In this document: piece after piece, positions 19,451-25,615 of the stretch
How the letters are laid out: each line of letters starts with the position of its first letter
How positions within the stretch are numbered: position 1 is the first letter of the stretch
IMG/VR virus record: IMGVR_UViG_3300009104_000040
Span: 1 to 42,703 of that record
Length of the DNA stretch: 42,703 bases
From: a virus
Direction: 5' to 3' (one strand)
Notes under the pieces: generated by a model
What the model was told of the DNA's origin: nothing
Database searches by the model: none
Seen by the model: the letters and a program-made list of their open reading frames with translations, nothing else
Translations under genes and position numbers: made by a program

Positions 19451-19665
19451 TATGTATTGTCCTCTATGTATTTTTCTAAATCTCCAACAGTACGAATTCC
19501 TTCTGCATCTTCGTCTGGAATATCTATACCATATTCATCTTCAATCTGCATAACTAATTCTACTGTGTCTAGGGAGTCTGCACCTAAGTCATTTATCAGA
19601 TCGTGTTCTGGTCTGAGATCGTCTACTGATTTACCTAGATGTTCTGCAAGTATTTTTCTAATCAT
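19450..19665 (-). CDS. acpP: acyl carrier protein
   Basis: 71 residues, the usual ACP length. The whole ACP fold is present: [20 protein letters not shown] contains the GADSLD phosphopantetheine site with Ser-31, followed by [20 protein letters not shown] and a final helix. The protein is acidic, as ACPs are. Holo-ACP carries acyl chains for fatty-acid and lipid A synthesis, so a phage copy could redirect host acyl groups or supply an acyl donor. It starts inside the stop of the preceding gene (ATGA) and runs into the next (TAATG), within an operon read from a late promoter at 20255-20262. No other fatty-acid gene is visible in the window. The host phosphopantetheinyl transferase would have to activate it. 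Confidence 0.93.
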   Translation of the reverse strand: MIRKILAEHLGKSVDDLRPEHDLINDLGADSLDTVELVMQIEDEYGIDIPDEDAEGIRTVGDLEKYIEDNT

Positions 19666-19946
19666 TTTTCTTTGTCCTCTGGAACATAACCTTTACCTTC
19701 GGTATCCCAGAATATTCTGTCACCATCATGAAGATGATGAGGAAGTTTTTCGTGTCGTTCCTTTTGTTTTTTCTGTTTCCAGAATTCTTGTCGTTTCTGC
19801 ATTACTGCACTATCGGAATGTTTGTGTGCTTTCATTTTACGCATATCATCCTTCATAGAACCCATATGGAATGCACCATGTAGGAGTCCCAGAATAATGA
19901 TTAACATTAGCCCACCAAACATATATTTAAGGGTTTTTATTAACAT
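19662..19946 (-). CDS. small His-rich membrane-anchored protein
   Basis: 94 residues. One transmembrane helix lies near the N-terminus (about residues 9-27, [18 protein letters not shown]). A charged tail follows, rich in Lys, His and Glu ([20 protein letters not shown]) and ending YVPEDKEK. No family recognised. It is coupled to the ACP by an ATGA overlap, so the two may be co-regulated or act together at the inner membrane. Confidence 0.6.
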   Translation of the reverse strand: MLIKTLKYMFGGLMLIIILGLLHGAFHMGSMKDDMRKMKAHKHSDSAVMQKRQEFWKQKKQKERHEKLPHHLHDGDRIFWDTEGKGYVPEDKEK

Positions 19947-19958
19947 AAGTATTATATC

Positions 19959-20123
19959 CTATTTTAATATAATTGCAAGTAAAATTGCAATCTGTAATAT
20001 AACTGAAATGAAGATAAGACCACAAAGAATAGTATGATACCAAACCCATCTAGCCTGATATATTTCTTCTTCCTCTGTCTTACCTGCTCTTCTAGTAATT
20101 ATTTTATCTAACCATTCTAACAT
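19959..20123 (-). CDS. 54-aa single-helix membrane peptide
   Basis: The frame from 20123 gives 54 residues. A charged N-terminal half (MLEWLDKIITRRAGKTEEEE) precedes a C-terminal membrane helix (about residues 31-53, ILCGLIFISVILQIAILLA). It lies 12 nt before the 94-residue gene and 17 nt after the 29-residue peptide, in the same direction. The ribosome-binding site is weak. No homologue recognised. Confidence 0.5.
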   Translation of the reverse strand: MLEWLDKIITRRAGKTEEEEIYQARWVWYHTILCGLIFISVILQIAILLAIILK

Positions 20124-20140
20124 TATAAATTAATTTTTAT

Positions 20141-20230
20141 TTATATAACAAATATAAGTAATGCAATGAGTCCTGCCATCATTCCTAACAGAAATGCAAA
20201 CACCCATTTAATGTGAAACTTGTAATTCAT
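20141..20230 (-). CDS. 29-aa membrane peptide, first gene of the ACP operon
   Basis: Starting at 20230 it encodes a short basic head and one hydrophobic helix (WVFAFLLGMMAGLIALLIFV). An in-frame ATG at 20248 would add six residues. I prefer 20230 because GGAAT lies just upstream and the 20248 codon sits at the predicted late transcription start, but a leaderless start at 20248 is possible. It is the first ORF behind the late promoter at 20255. Function unknown. Confidence 0.45.
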   Translation of the reverse strand: MNYKFHIKWVFAFLLGMMAGLIALLIFVI

Positions 20231-20254
20231 TATTTTATTCCAGTTCATGTATTA

Positions 20255-20262
20255 TATTTATA
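20255..20262 (-). promoter_or_regulatory. T4-type late promoter for the small-gene/ACP operon
   Basis: TATAAATA on the minus strand in the non-coding region upstream of the 29-residue peptide. It is back-to-back with the plus-strand sigma70 promoter at 20268-20297; the two are only 5 bp apart. It should drive the 29-, 54- and 94-residue genes, the ACP and those that follow. Confidence 0.7.
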
Positions 20263-20267
20263 GTGCC

Positions 20268-20297
20268 TTGACAGATGGGTACAAAAATTGTTATAAT
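20268..20297 (+). promoter_or_regulatory. consensus sigma70 promoter, plus strand
   Basis: A perfect TTGACA (20268-20273), an 18-bp spacer and a perfect TATAAT (20292-20297). It points away from the ACP operon into a stretch with no open reading frame of note. The expected start is about 20304. Such an exact host-type promoter facing no gene is the main reason to propose a non-coding RNA here. Confidence 0.75.
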
Positions 20298-20303
20298 AAT
20301 ATA

Positions 20304-20483
20304 CATGATGAGAGAGGTAATGATTTGAATTAGATTGAGTAAGGGGTTTTTGGAGACCCTTTGGTTATACAAGACTGATAGAAAGAAACCAAAGAACGAG
20401 TTCCCCAATAGAAAAAACAGTTAATCGAAAGACTCTTCCAGATAAAACCGAAAAAGTTTTCAAACTACTGGAAGAGTTTTTTT
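20304..20483 (+). ncRNA. candidate phage small RNA (about 180 nt)
   Basis: The segment from the predicted start of the consensus promoter to an intrinsic terminator holds no credible ORF: the first ATGs run 7 codons or fewer. It contains potential stems AAGGG/CCCTT (20341-20361), TTTGGTT/AACCAAA (20360-20366 with 20387-20393, 20-nt loop) and GGGG/CCCC (20343-20346 with 20403-20406). The first two are mutually exclusive. Together with the terminator this resembles a bacterial sRNA gene. Nothing resembling 6S, tmRNA, RNase P RNA or a tRNA was seen. The whole stretch 20249-20541 has no supported protein gene on either strand. Confidence 0.45.
20433..20483 (+). terminator. intrinsic terminator of the candidate sRNA
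   Basis: A perfect 9-bp stem CTCTTCCAG/CTGGAAGAG (20433-20441 with 20468-20476) is followed immediately by seven T's. The 26-nt loop carries its own AAAAC/GTTTT hairpin (20444-20448 with 20456-20460). A/T pairs extend the base of the stem. On the minus strand the sequence after the stem is not U-rich, so it works in the plus direction. Confidence 0.8.
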
Positions 20484-20488
20484 ATATT

Positions 20489-20533
20489 ATCTTGAGAGTC
20501 ATCTAAGGTCTGGATAGGATGACTCTTAAGACC
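20489..20533. other. strong inverted repeat downstream of the 40-aa gene
   Basis: CTTGAGAGTCATC and GATGACTCTTAAG form a 13-bp stem with one G-T pair around a 14-nt loop (about 20491-20530). GGTCT in the loop can also pair with AGACC just outside, giving an alternative fold. It lies between the sRNA terminator and the convergent minus-strand operon, so it may end or stabilise the minus-strand transcript. No U-run follows on either strand. Confidence 0.5.
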
Positions 20534-20541
20534 AGATTTAT

Positions 20542-20664
20542 CTACAGTAATAGTGGGAGTCCCACAGCCATTATTACTCCAACTATATCTACAACTACTG
20601 CTGGTGCAGTATCTAATATAGGGAGTAAAAGTGGTAGTGAAACAACAACAATAACGAATTCCAT
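20542..20664 (-). CDS. 40-aa hydrophobic peptide
   Basis: The frame begins at an ATG that overlaps the stop of the 68-residue gene as TAATG and encodes 40 very hydrophobic residues (MEFVIVVVSLPLLLPIL, then VVVDIVGVIMAVGLPLLL). It is probably one or two membrane spans. It is the last gene of its small cluster, just before the inverted repeat at 20491-20530. Function unknown. Confidence 0.45.
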   Translation of the reverse strand: MEFVIVVVSLPLLLPILDTAPAVVVDIVGVIMAVGLPLLL

Positions 20665-20870
20665 TATTGTTCCTCTTCGAGTATTATAAATTCTTTCATA
20701 TCCATCATCCAATTCTTTAATCTAATGCATTGTTTCTCGTGGAACAAGAAGTTATCCTTGTCTTCCACCATCATTCTATTGTGATAATCTATAGTGCGAA
20801 GTATAATACGAATTGCATCCTTATAAGGCATTCGTGCATGAGTCGTATATCTTTCTTCCTCTATAGTCAT
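20664..20870 (-). CDS. small charged protein
   Basis: 68 residues, mostly charged helix (MTIEEERYTTHARMPYKDAI, IILRTIDYHNRMMVED) ending in the acidic EFIILEEEQ. No family recognised. It lies downstream of gp5 behind a 143-nt gap and is coupled by TAATG to the 40-residue peptide. The ribosome-binding site is weak, so the start is the only available ATG rather than a well-supported one. Confidence 0.55.
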   Translation of the reverse strand: MTIEEERYTTHARMPYKDAIRIILRTIDYHNRMMVEDKDNFLFHEKQCIRLKNWMMDMKEFIILEEEQ

Positions 20871-20962
20871 TTCTGATGTTCATAGAATTTCTTGTTTAAA
20901 ATTAATTTGCTTTAAGGTATCCATTTACCCTTAAGGACTAAATCTAGGAGTCCCAAATAGTA

Positions 20963-20978
20963 AAAGGTTACCCTTTTT
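20963..20978 (-). terminator. weak hairpin downstream of gp5
   Basis: AAAAGG and CCTTTT form a 6-bp stem around TTAC, about 35 nt after the gp5 stop. The stem is A/U-rich and the tail short, so it is at best a weak terminator or RNA-stability element. No other signal was seen in the gap 20871-21013. Confidence 0.3.
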
Positions 20979-21013
20979 CTAATAGAATCATTTACTTAAA
21001 GCCCCAGAGAATC

Positions 21014-22078
21014 TTAGAGGCTGTTCAGTTTTACAGTACCACCTTTGATGTCCACCTCACCACCAGATACTATGTTGCATGTGCCTGTGCTCGTGATGTT
21101 GATATCGCCTGTCGCCTTGATGTTTATCTCATCGCCCACTGTGAGCTGGTACTTGTCCCTGTTAACTTCTATGTCTACCTGTCCAAACACTAGTAGTTTC
21201 TTATCCTTAACTACAATCTCATAGTCATCATTTGCAATCTTAGTCACTCTACTACCATCTGGTAGTACCTCTAGACGCGTTCCGCTCCTATGATATAAGT
21301 GTATGCGCTCTGCCGCGGGGCTGTCGTCTACCTCAAATACATGACCACTCTCAGATTCATACACATGATTGAATGGATAGGTACTATTTACCTGTCCAGA
21401 ACGAGATGGTTCCTTGACAATTGAGCCCTCATGTTGTAGAATACGATCATTAGGGTACTGGGATATGTCATTTTGTGCTATAAAGTTAACATCTGAGGAG
21501 TCATAGTAGTCTTCTTTAGGGTAATTGATGCCCTTATCTGGTTGATTGATCTTACTACCAGTACCATCTACCTTCATTTCTACACTATCTGGGCGTCTAG
21601 GAGAGTCATCAAGGGTTAAAGATAGACCAAATGTCCTCTGGATATGATCTGGATTCGGTGCATCATCCCCAGAATACTTCCCAGATACACGAGGATCGTT
21701 GAAGCCCCTGCTAGCACTGCGTTCTATACCCTCGCCTCTCTCGTCTTGTTTGTAATACTTGTTAGGTATACCAAATAAACTACCAAGTACAACAGGGTCT
21801 TGCATCATACTACCATCTCTAAAGAACCCCATCACTGTAGAGCCCTCTACAAGGCCATGAGGCGATAAGCCCATACCAGAAAGACTCGGAGATGTAGTGG
21901 GCATAAGGACTTGAGCCCATGGCAAGTCTGGTGTGGCTATCTGATTCTTCTCATCACTATGAATACCATAGATTCTCACACGAACTCTGCCGAGGCTTAA
22001 GGGATCAAACCTATCCTCTACTATTCCTGTGAAAAAACTGAATGAGTTCTTCCCTGCGAACCTTATGTTTTCAGTCAT
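21014..22078 (-). CDS. 5: baseplate central hub/spike protein gp5, no lysozyme domain
   Basis: 354 residues, against 575 in T4. The N-terminal OB-fold part (FFTGIVEDRFDPLSLGRVRV, STVMGFFRDGSMMQDPVVLG) and a C-terminal beta-helix (about residues 290-354, repeats such as INIKATGDINITSTGTCNIV) identify the spike. The lysozyme domain that T4 gp5 carries between these parts is missing: no E...T catalytic region is seen, only a linker rich in Pro, Asp and Ser. The protein trimerises on gp27 and pierces the outer membrane. A strong AGAGGGGG ribosome-binding site precedes the ATG. GC content looks higher than in its neighbours. Confidence 0.88.
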   Translation of the reverse strand: MTENIRFAGKNSFSFFTGIVEDRFDPLSLGRVRVRIYGIHSDEKNQIATPDLPWAQVLMPTTSPSLSGMGLSPHGLVEGSTVMGFFRDGSMMQDPVVLGSLFGIPNKYYKQDERGEGIERSASRGFNDPRVSGKYSGDDAPNPDHIQRTFGLSLTLDDSPRRPDSVEMKVDGTGSKINQPDKGINYPKEDYYDSSDVNFIAQNDISQYPNDRILQHEGSIVKEPSRSGQVNSTYPFNHVYESESGHVFEVDDSPAAERIHLYHRSGTRLEVLPDGSRVTKIANDDYEIVVKDKKLLVFGQVDIEVNRDKYQLTVGDEINIKATGDINITSTGTCNIVSGGEVDIKGGTVKLNSL

Positions 22079-22146
22079 TCATCCCCCTCTTAAGTGCCAT
22101 GGCATTTTCACTTTCGAAAATGTCTCTTTTTTGCATTATTTTTTGA

Positions 22147-22461
22147 TTATTTTTCTTCATTTATTCCCACAATGCCATTATTTTCTTGAAATTTCTCCCA
22201 TAACCATGTATTATATTTAGAAATATATTCATCTTTCGTGTATGATATTGCACCAAATGCCTTGTTCTCATCACAATTATCCAACCACATCCTACTACAG
22301 AACGATTCAAATTGCTCTGTTACTCTCTTAGATTCCTCTATATCATCACTCTCATCCCTACCATCTACTGATCTTTTCCAGTAAGCATCGGTGTAATCTG
22401 CATGTCCATCTGCATTAAGATCAGTTAATTCTAATTGTTTATTCTTATAGTCTCTATTCAT
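22147..22461 (-). CDS. small protein with EF-hand/dockerin-like Ca2+ loop
   Basis: I start it at 22461, where the ATG overlaps the stop region of the upstream lipoprotein, giving 104 residues. An upstream in-frame start would overlap that lipoprotein by about 150 nt. Residues 14-25 read D-x-N-x-D-G-x-x-D-x-x-D (DLNADGHADYTD), an exact EF-hand or dockerin-type calcium loop. The rest is acidic and helical, with Cys at about 57 and 64 and a Trp-rich end (YNTWLWEKF). No signal peptide is apparent from this start. It belongs to the small-gene block between gp27 and gp5. Role unknown. Confidence 0.55.
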   Translation of the reverse strand: MNRDYKNKQLELTDLNADGHADYTDAYWKRSVDGRDESDDIEESKRVTEQFESFCSRMWLDNCDENKAFGAISYTKDEYISKYNTWLWEKFQENNGIVGINEEK

Positions 22462-22831
22462 GTATTCCATATTCCATCTTTGCAAGTAGGAGATTATCCT
22501 CATATCCCATGCACCAGTCCCATGCATCACTTCCGAGAAATATTCTACAGTTGTATAGTAACATATCATGCAGTTGTTTAGGAGTCGGTTTAGGCTTCTC
22601 TGCAACCCTCTCTATATCTATTTGTGGTGACCAATTACAGTCCATATTCACATCTTGACAGTTTATCGGATCATTACTAGGACACACATAGGTGCCATCT
22701 TTATCGTTATAACATAGATTCGGAAGTATCTCTATGGTATTTTTGCAACCTACCAGAAGAAAAAAAATCGGAATCGAAAGGGTTATATACGAAAGGGGGC
22801 GGGGAAAAAAAGACGAAAAAAAACTATTCAT
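22454..22831 (-). CDS. putative lipoprotein, Cys-rich
   Basis: 125 residues. A hydrophobic signal segment ends in a lipobox (IPIFFLLVGC, Cys-29), so the mature protein is probably a lipid-anchored envelope protein with several further Cys (LCYNDKDGTYVC, NCQDVNMDC). Its first codons contain unusual homopolymer tracts (T8, T7, C4, C5). It overlaps the preceding coiled-coil gene by 8 nt and the following one by a similar amount. Possible roles are an outer spanin, or a superinfection-exclusion or envelope-modifying lipoprotein; none is proven. Confidence 0.6.
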   Translation of the reverse strand: MNSFFSSFFPRPLSYITLSIPIFFLLVGCKNTIEILPNLCYNDKDGTYVCPSNDPINCQDVNMDCNWSPQIDIERVAEKPKPTPKQLHDMLLYNCRIFLGSDAWDWCMGYEDNLLLAKMEYGIHE

Positions 22832-22955
22832 TACTAAGTAACTCCTGTATCTCTTCTTCTAGACGATACCATTCCATACCTTTGGTTACTTCTTGTTGGA
22901 GTCTAAGTTGTTTGATTTGTTCTTGAATATCCATTATCTTGGTATCCATCTGCAT
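22824..22955 (-). CDS. 43-aa coiled-coil peptide
   Basis: The frame from 22955 encodes MQMDTKIMDIQEQIKQLRLQ and then a Glu-rich helix ending ELLSNE. Ile/Leu spacing suggests a short coiled coil. GGAAC lies about 9 nt upstream, and the start is nested in the end of the upstream lipoprotein gene. A start at 22949 is also possible. Unrecognised. Confidence 0.45.
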   Translation of the reverse strand: MQMDTKIMDIQEQIKQLRLQQEVTKGMEWYRLEEEIQELLSNE

Positions 22956-23128
22956 GTCATGTTCCTATGATTAGTCCCTGTACATACCTGTATAAAATTC
23001 TCCCTTAATTGTTTCTCTAGGTGTTGTTGTGATCCTATGTATCCTTCTGCATACTCATATGACATACACCCACTCATTAATATAGTCGTAATAATCCCTA
23101 TCAAGACCTTTCCTTGATATCTTTTCAT
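22934..23128 (-). CDS. small lipoprotein (o-spanin-like size)
   Basis: I choose the start at 23128 (MKRYQGKVLIGIITTI) because GAGG lies about 8 nt upstream; an in-frame ATG 24 nt earlier lacks one. This gives 64 residues. A basic N-terminus and hydrophobic stretch end in the lipobox LMSGC (Cys-21), followed by a 43-residue polar mature part. Size and features fit an outer-membrane spanin or other small lipoprotein. Neighbouring genes encode single-helix membrane peptides that could be its inner-membrane partner. Confidence 0.55.
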   Translation of the reverse strand: MKRYQGKVLIGIITTILMSGCMSYEYAEGYIGSQQHLEKQLRENFIQVCTGTNHRNMTCRWIPR

Positions 23129-23142
23129 TTGTTTTCCTCGTT

Positions 23143-23250
23143 CTATGTCCAAAACATAATTATAAACATTAATCCACCACCTATTATATAGACTGACGCA
23201 CTGATTCCAAAATCAATTAGTCTATTTTTAGTGTCTTCCTTTATATCCAT
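23143..23250 (-). CDS. 35-aa single-helix membrane peptide
   Basis: The frame encodes MDIKEDTKNRLIDFG followed by a membrane helix (about residues 16-34, ISASVYIIGGGLMFIIMF). It overlaps the preceding 45-residue gene by 10 nt. N-terminal charges suggest an N-in orientation. Unrecognised. Part of the membrane/lipoprotein block between gp27 and gp5. Confidence 0.5.
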   Translation of the reverse strand: MDIKEDTKNRLIDFGISASVYIIGGGLMFIIMFWT

Positions 23251-23378
23251 CCAAACGATCTAAATAAGTCCCACAATAGATATGCAAAACATATATAGAA
23301 TCCTTTTCGGTAGAAGTCGTGCTTGTTATATAATTTCTCTGAGATATATAACCTCTTTTCCTTTATTTTCGTACTCAT
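23241..23378 (-). CDS. 45-aa basic membrane peptide
   Basis: Its ATG at 23378 shares the stop of gp27 (TAATG), which fixes the start; a longer upstream reading would lie inside gp27. It encodes a basic N-terminus (MSTKIKEKRLYISEKLYNKH) and a hydrophobic aromatic helix (FYICFAYLLWDLF). Unrecognised; possibly an inner-membrane lysis or exclusion peptide. Confidence 0.5.
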   Translation of the reverse strand: MSTKIKEKRLYISEKLYNKHDFYRKGFYICFAYLLWDLFRSFGWI

Positions 23379-24868
23379 TATCCTACTATAGCAGTAGGAG
23401 TTTGAAACCCATCCATACTTGATTCTAATCCATCTTTTGCAAGTTCTAACTGCACTATAAGACTGTCTTGTGTTCCTAAGAAGGAACATCCCACGATTAG
23501 AAATTCACCATTATGCATAAATTCATCCTCTACTACCCCACCAGACTCAATCGGTTGTTTTAAATCTAATTTAATGGTTTGTCCACACGATATATTAGTT
23601 CTTCCAGAAATAGCAACATTCACAGTGTTAGTCGTTAACAGTTGTCGTACTGACTGTCTCTTAAAATTACCTAATTGAGTCTTATGGTGGAGATTGTTAA
23701 TCGTGGTATCTTTTCCATTAATATTCATTGGGGTTTCATACCCAAAGTCCAAGGCTGCATCAGTATAATCTATAATTGAGTCTAATGACTCACTTTGAGA
23801 TGCAAGTTCTAATGCCTCTCCCACTACTGCACCATCAGAGGGCAACCTAACCACCTCTGGTGCAACTCTAAAGGGCAATGACTTGGATATATGTCCTTTA
23901 GTCTTATATTCCCCTTTGGAATCCATATCCCACTCATCTGCATCTGCAATTCTGAATGGTATCTCTTGATAAATCTTGTTAATAGGGTTCATGGTAATTC
24001 TCTTACCAGAATATACCCCTTTCTTTGTGTTCTCTATTACATCAAACATATTGGGTTTGTTGATGTCATATATGTCTGTTCCTGGCCCCGGCCTCTCTCC
24101 ATCTGTACCATCTGAGTCATATGCACCTTTCATATCCCCTGTTCCAGCAAGTGCTTCACCCATTACTGCATCTCCACCCAGATATTTGAGTTGATACATG
24201 TCTTCTATCTTATTGAGTTTATATCCTTTACCTGCTGTCTGGTACATGTAGTAAGAATTAGGTGTTATTCCTTCTTCTGTACTTGCACGAGCAACTAGTC
24301 TATTGAGGGTCTCTGATATTGTCCAGTTAGGGATAATACACTGGATGTTTCCTTCTGAAGGCATACGAGTACCAGTGTATTTACCATCTGGTTTCTTATT
24401 AGAATCGTCTCTAATACCCAACTCTTCCTTCATTATCTTTGCACATATATCGGATATTGTCCCATTATATGCACGAGATATTCTATGTCTATGGGCCTTT
24501 AATGCTTCTGGTGTAACAAAGTGTAGTCTATATCCAGTCGTATTACCTTCCTTCGTCATATCAGTGACCTTATATATTCTGAATACTAGGTCGATATGTT
24601 CATCATAAGGGACTTTATCATCACCCTTTTCTACACCTGCTAGATGGATACGAATATATTCTTGTCCAGTGAACCCTATACGATTAAAAAAGTTTGCACC
24701 ATCAGTTATTTTAATAAATCCAGTGACAAAGTTTTGATATATTGATTCGGTAATGACGAACTCTTCGAATATTTCTACTATTTCCTCTTGGACACCAGAA
24801 TTGTTGGATATCGTTAGAGACTCAATAAAATATCTATTCGGAGTACCCTGTCCCATGAACATTGGCAT
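23378..24868 (-). CDS. 27: baseplate hub subunit gp27-like
   Basis: 496 residues, against 391 in T4. It begins FIESLTISNNSGVQEEIVEI and contains SIYQNFVTGFIKITDGANFF, GFTGQEYIRIHLAG and a C-terminal tube-like domain (LLTTNTVNVAISGRTNISCG, GEFLIVGCSFLG). These resemble the gp27 / late-control-D hub family, whose trimer carries gp5 below and the tail tube above. The order gp53-gp27-gp5 supports this. The middle part (about residues 235-300) is an acidic, Gly-rich insert. Assignment rests on features and position rather than a computed alignment. Confidence 0.75.
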   Translation of the reverse strand: MPMFMGQGTPNRYFIESLTISNNSGVQEEIVEIFEEFVITESIYQNFVTGFIKITDGANFFNRIGFTGQEYIRIHLAGVEKGDDKVPYDEHIDLVFRIYKVTDMTKEGNTTGYRLHFVTPEALKAHRHRISRAYNGTISDICAKIMKEELGIRDDSNKKPDGKYTGTRMPSEGNIQCIIPNWTISETLNRLVARASTEEGITPNSYYMYQTAGKGYKLNKIEDMYQLKYLGGDAVMGEALAGTGDMKGAYDSDGTDGERPGPGTDIYDINKPNMFDVIENTKKGVYSGKRITMNPINKIYQEIPFRIADADEWDMDSKGEYKTKGHISKSLPFRVAPEVVRLPSDGAVVGEALELASQSESLDSIIDYTDAALDFGYETPMNINGKDTTINNLHHKTQLGNFKRQSVRQLLTTNTVNVAISGRTNISCGQTIKLDLKQPIESGGVVEDEFMHNGEFLIVGCSFLGTQDSLIVQLELAKDGLESSMDGFQTPTAIVG

Positions 24869-24874
24869 GATATA

Positions 24875-25606
24875 TTACTCCCTAATTAAATCTCTGAACT
24901 CTTTGATTATTTGGTGTGAATATCCTACTGGAATATATTTGAGGAATCGTGCATCATCATTAAGTTCTCGTTCATGTTCTGCATTAGTCTTTACTGTATA
25001 TAATGCATTATAAACTGTTGTTTTATTTCCATCCCCATCAATATAATGATGTGGTCTATCTTTATAATCTGCAAGTGAATATAATGTGAAGGACTTACCA
25101 GATTTACTACCTGTTACTGTCTCACCTGTCTGAAATACTCCTTGTACATCATTAACAATTGCTTGATTAAATGTTGGGTCAATATTAATTGCATATCCTG
25201 TTGCATTTGATATTGATCCTGTAATCTTTTCTCCCATAGTGAATTTACTGTCAGCAGATGACACTATAGATGTAGATACCTCTGCAACTAGTGCTGTACC
25301 AGCATACTTTCTATCAATATATTTCTCTTGCATGAAATTTGATCTTGGCCAATCACTCCATACTGTTAAATGGTCGTTTACCAACCAGAATAACCAATAT
25401 AATGTTGAGTCACCATATACTTTAGATGCAGTTGCATCTGGTCTATCTCCATCACCAACATGCATATACTCATATCCTGTTGCACTCTCTTCCTTATCAC
25501 CAAATACTCTTACTTGTCTGAATAAATCCTTAGCCTTATGTAATACTCCATCCTTTCTGATGTCGTAATCCATGTCTGGAAAATGTCTAAAATAATTTGT
25601 TGCCAT
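24875..25606 (-). CDS. 53: baseplate wedge subunit gp53
   Basis: 243 residues, against 196 in T4. The N-terminus (NYFRHFPDMDYDI, DLFRQVRVFGD) and the sequence VYGDSTLYWLFWLVNDHLTV match T4 gp53 (IYGNPQLYWVLLMCNDNYDP). The C-terminus DLADYKD...YIPVGYSHQIIKEF is the usual wedge-binding end. A beta-rich insert near residues 105-175 (SISNATGYAINIDP) is extra. gp53 clamps neighbouring wedges around the hub in the baseplate. AGGAGT gives the ribosome-binding site. Confidence 0.87.
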   Translation of the reverse strand: MATNYFRHFPDMDYDIRKDGVLHKAKDLFRQVRVFGDKEESATGYEYMHVGDGDRPDATASKVYGDSTLYWLFWLVNDHLTVWSDWPRSNFMQEKYIDRKYAGTALVAEVSTSIVSSADSKFTMGEKITGSISNATGYAINIDPTFNQAIVNDVQGVFQTGETVTGSKSGKSFTLYSLADYKDRPHHYIDGDGNKTTVYNALYTVKTNAEHERELNDDARFLKYIPVGYSHQIIKEFRDLIRE

Positions 25607-25615
25607 TAGTTACTC

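Noticed and set aside
20238-20306. 23-codon minus-strand ORF with hydrophobic product across the divergent promoters
   Set aside because: It would be upstream of the late promoter, lacks a ribosome-binding site and covers both promoters.
22462-22605. Longer N-terminus for the EF-hand-like protein (152 residues)
   Set aside because: It would overlap the lipoprotein gene by about 150 nt, and a start at the lipoprotein stop fits the overlap style of this genome.
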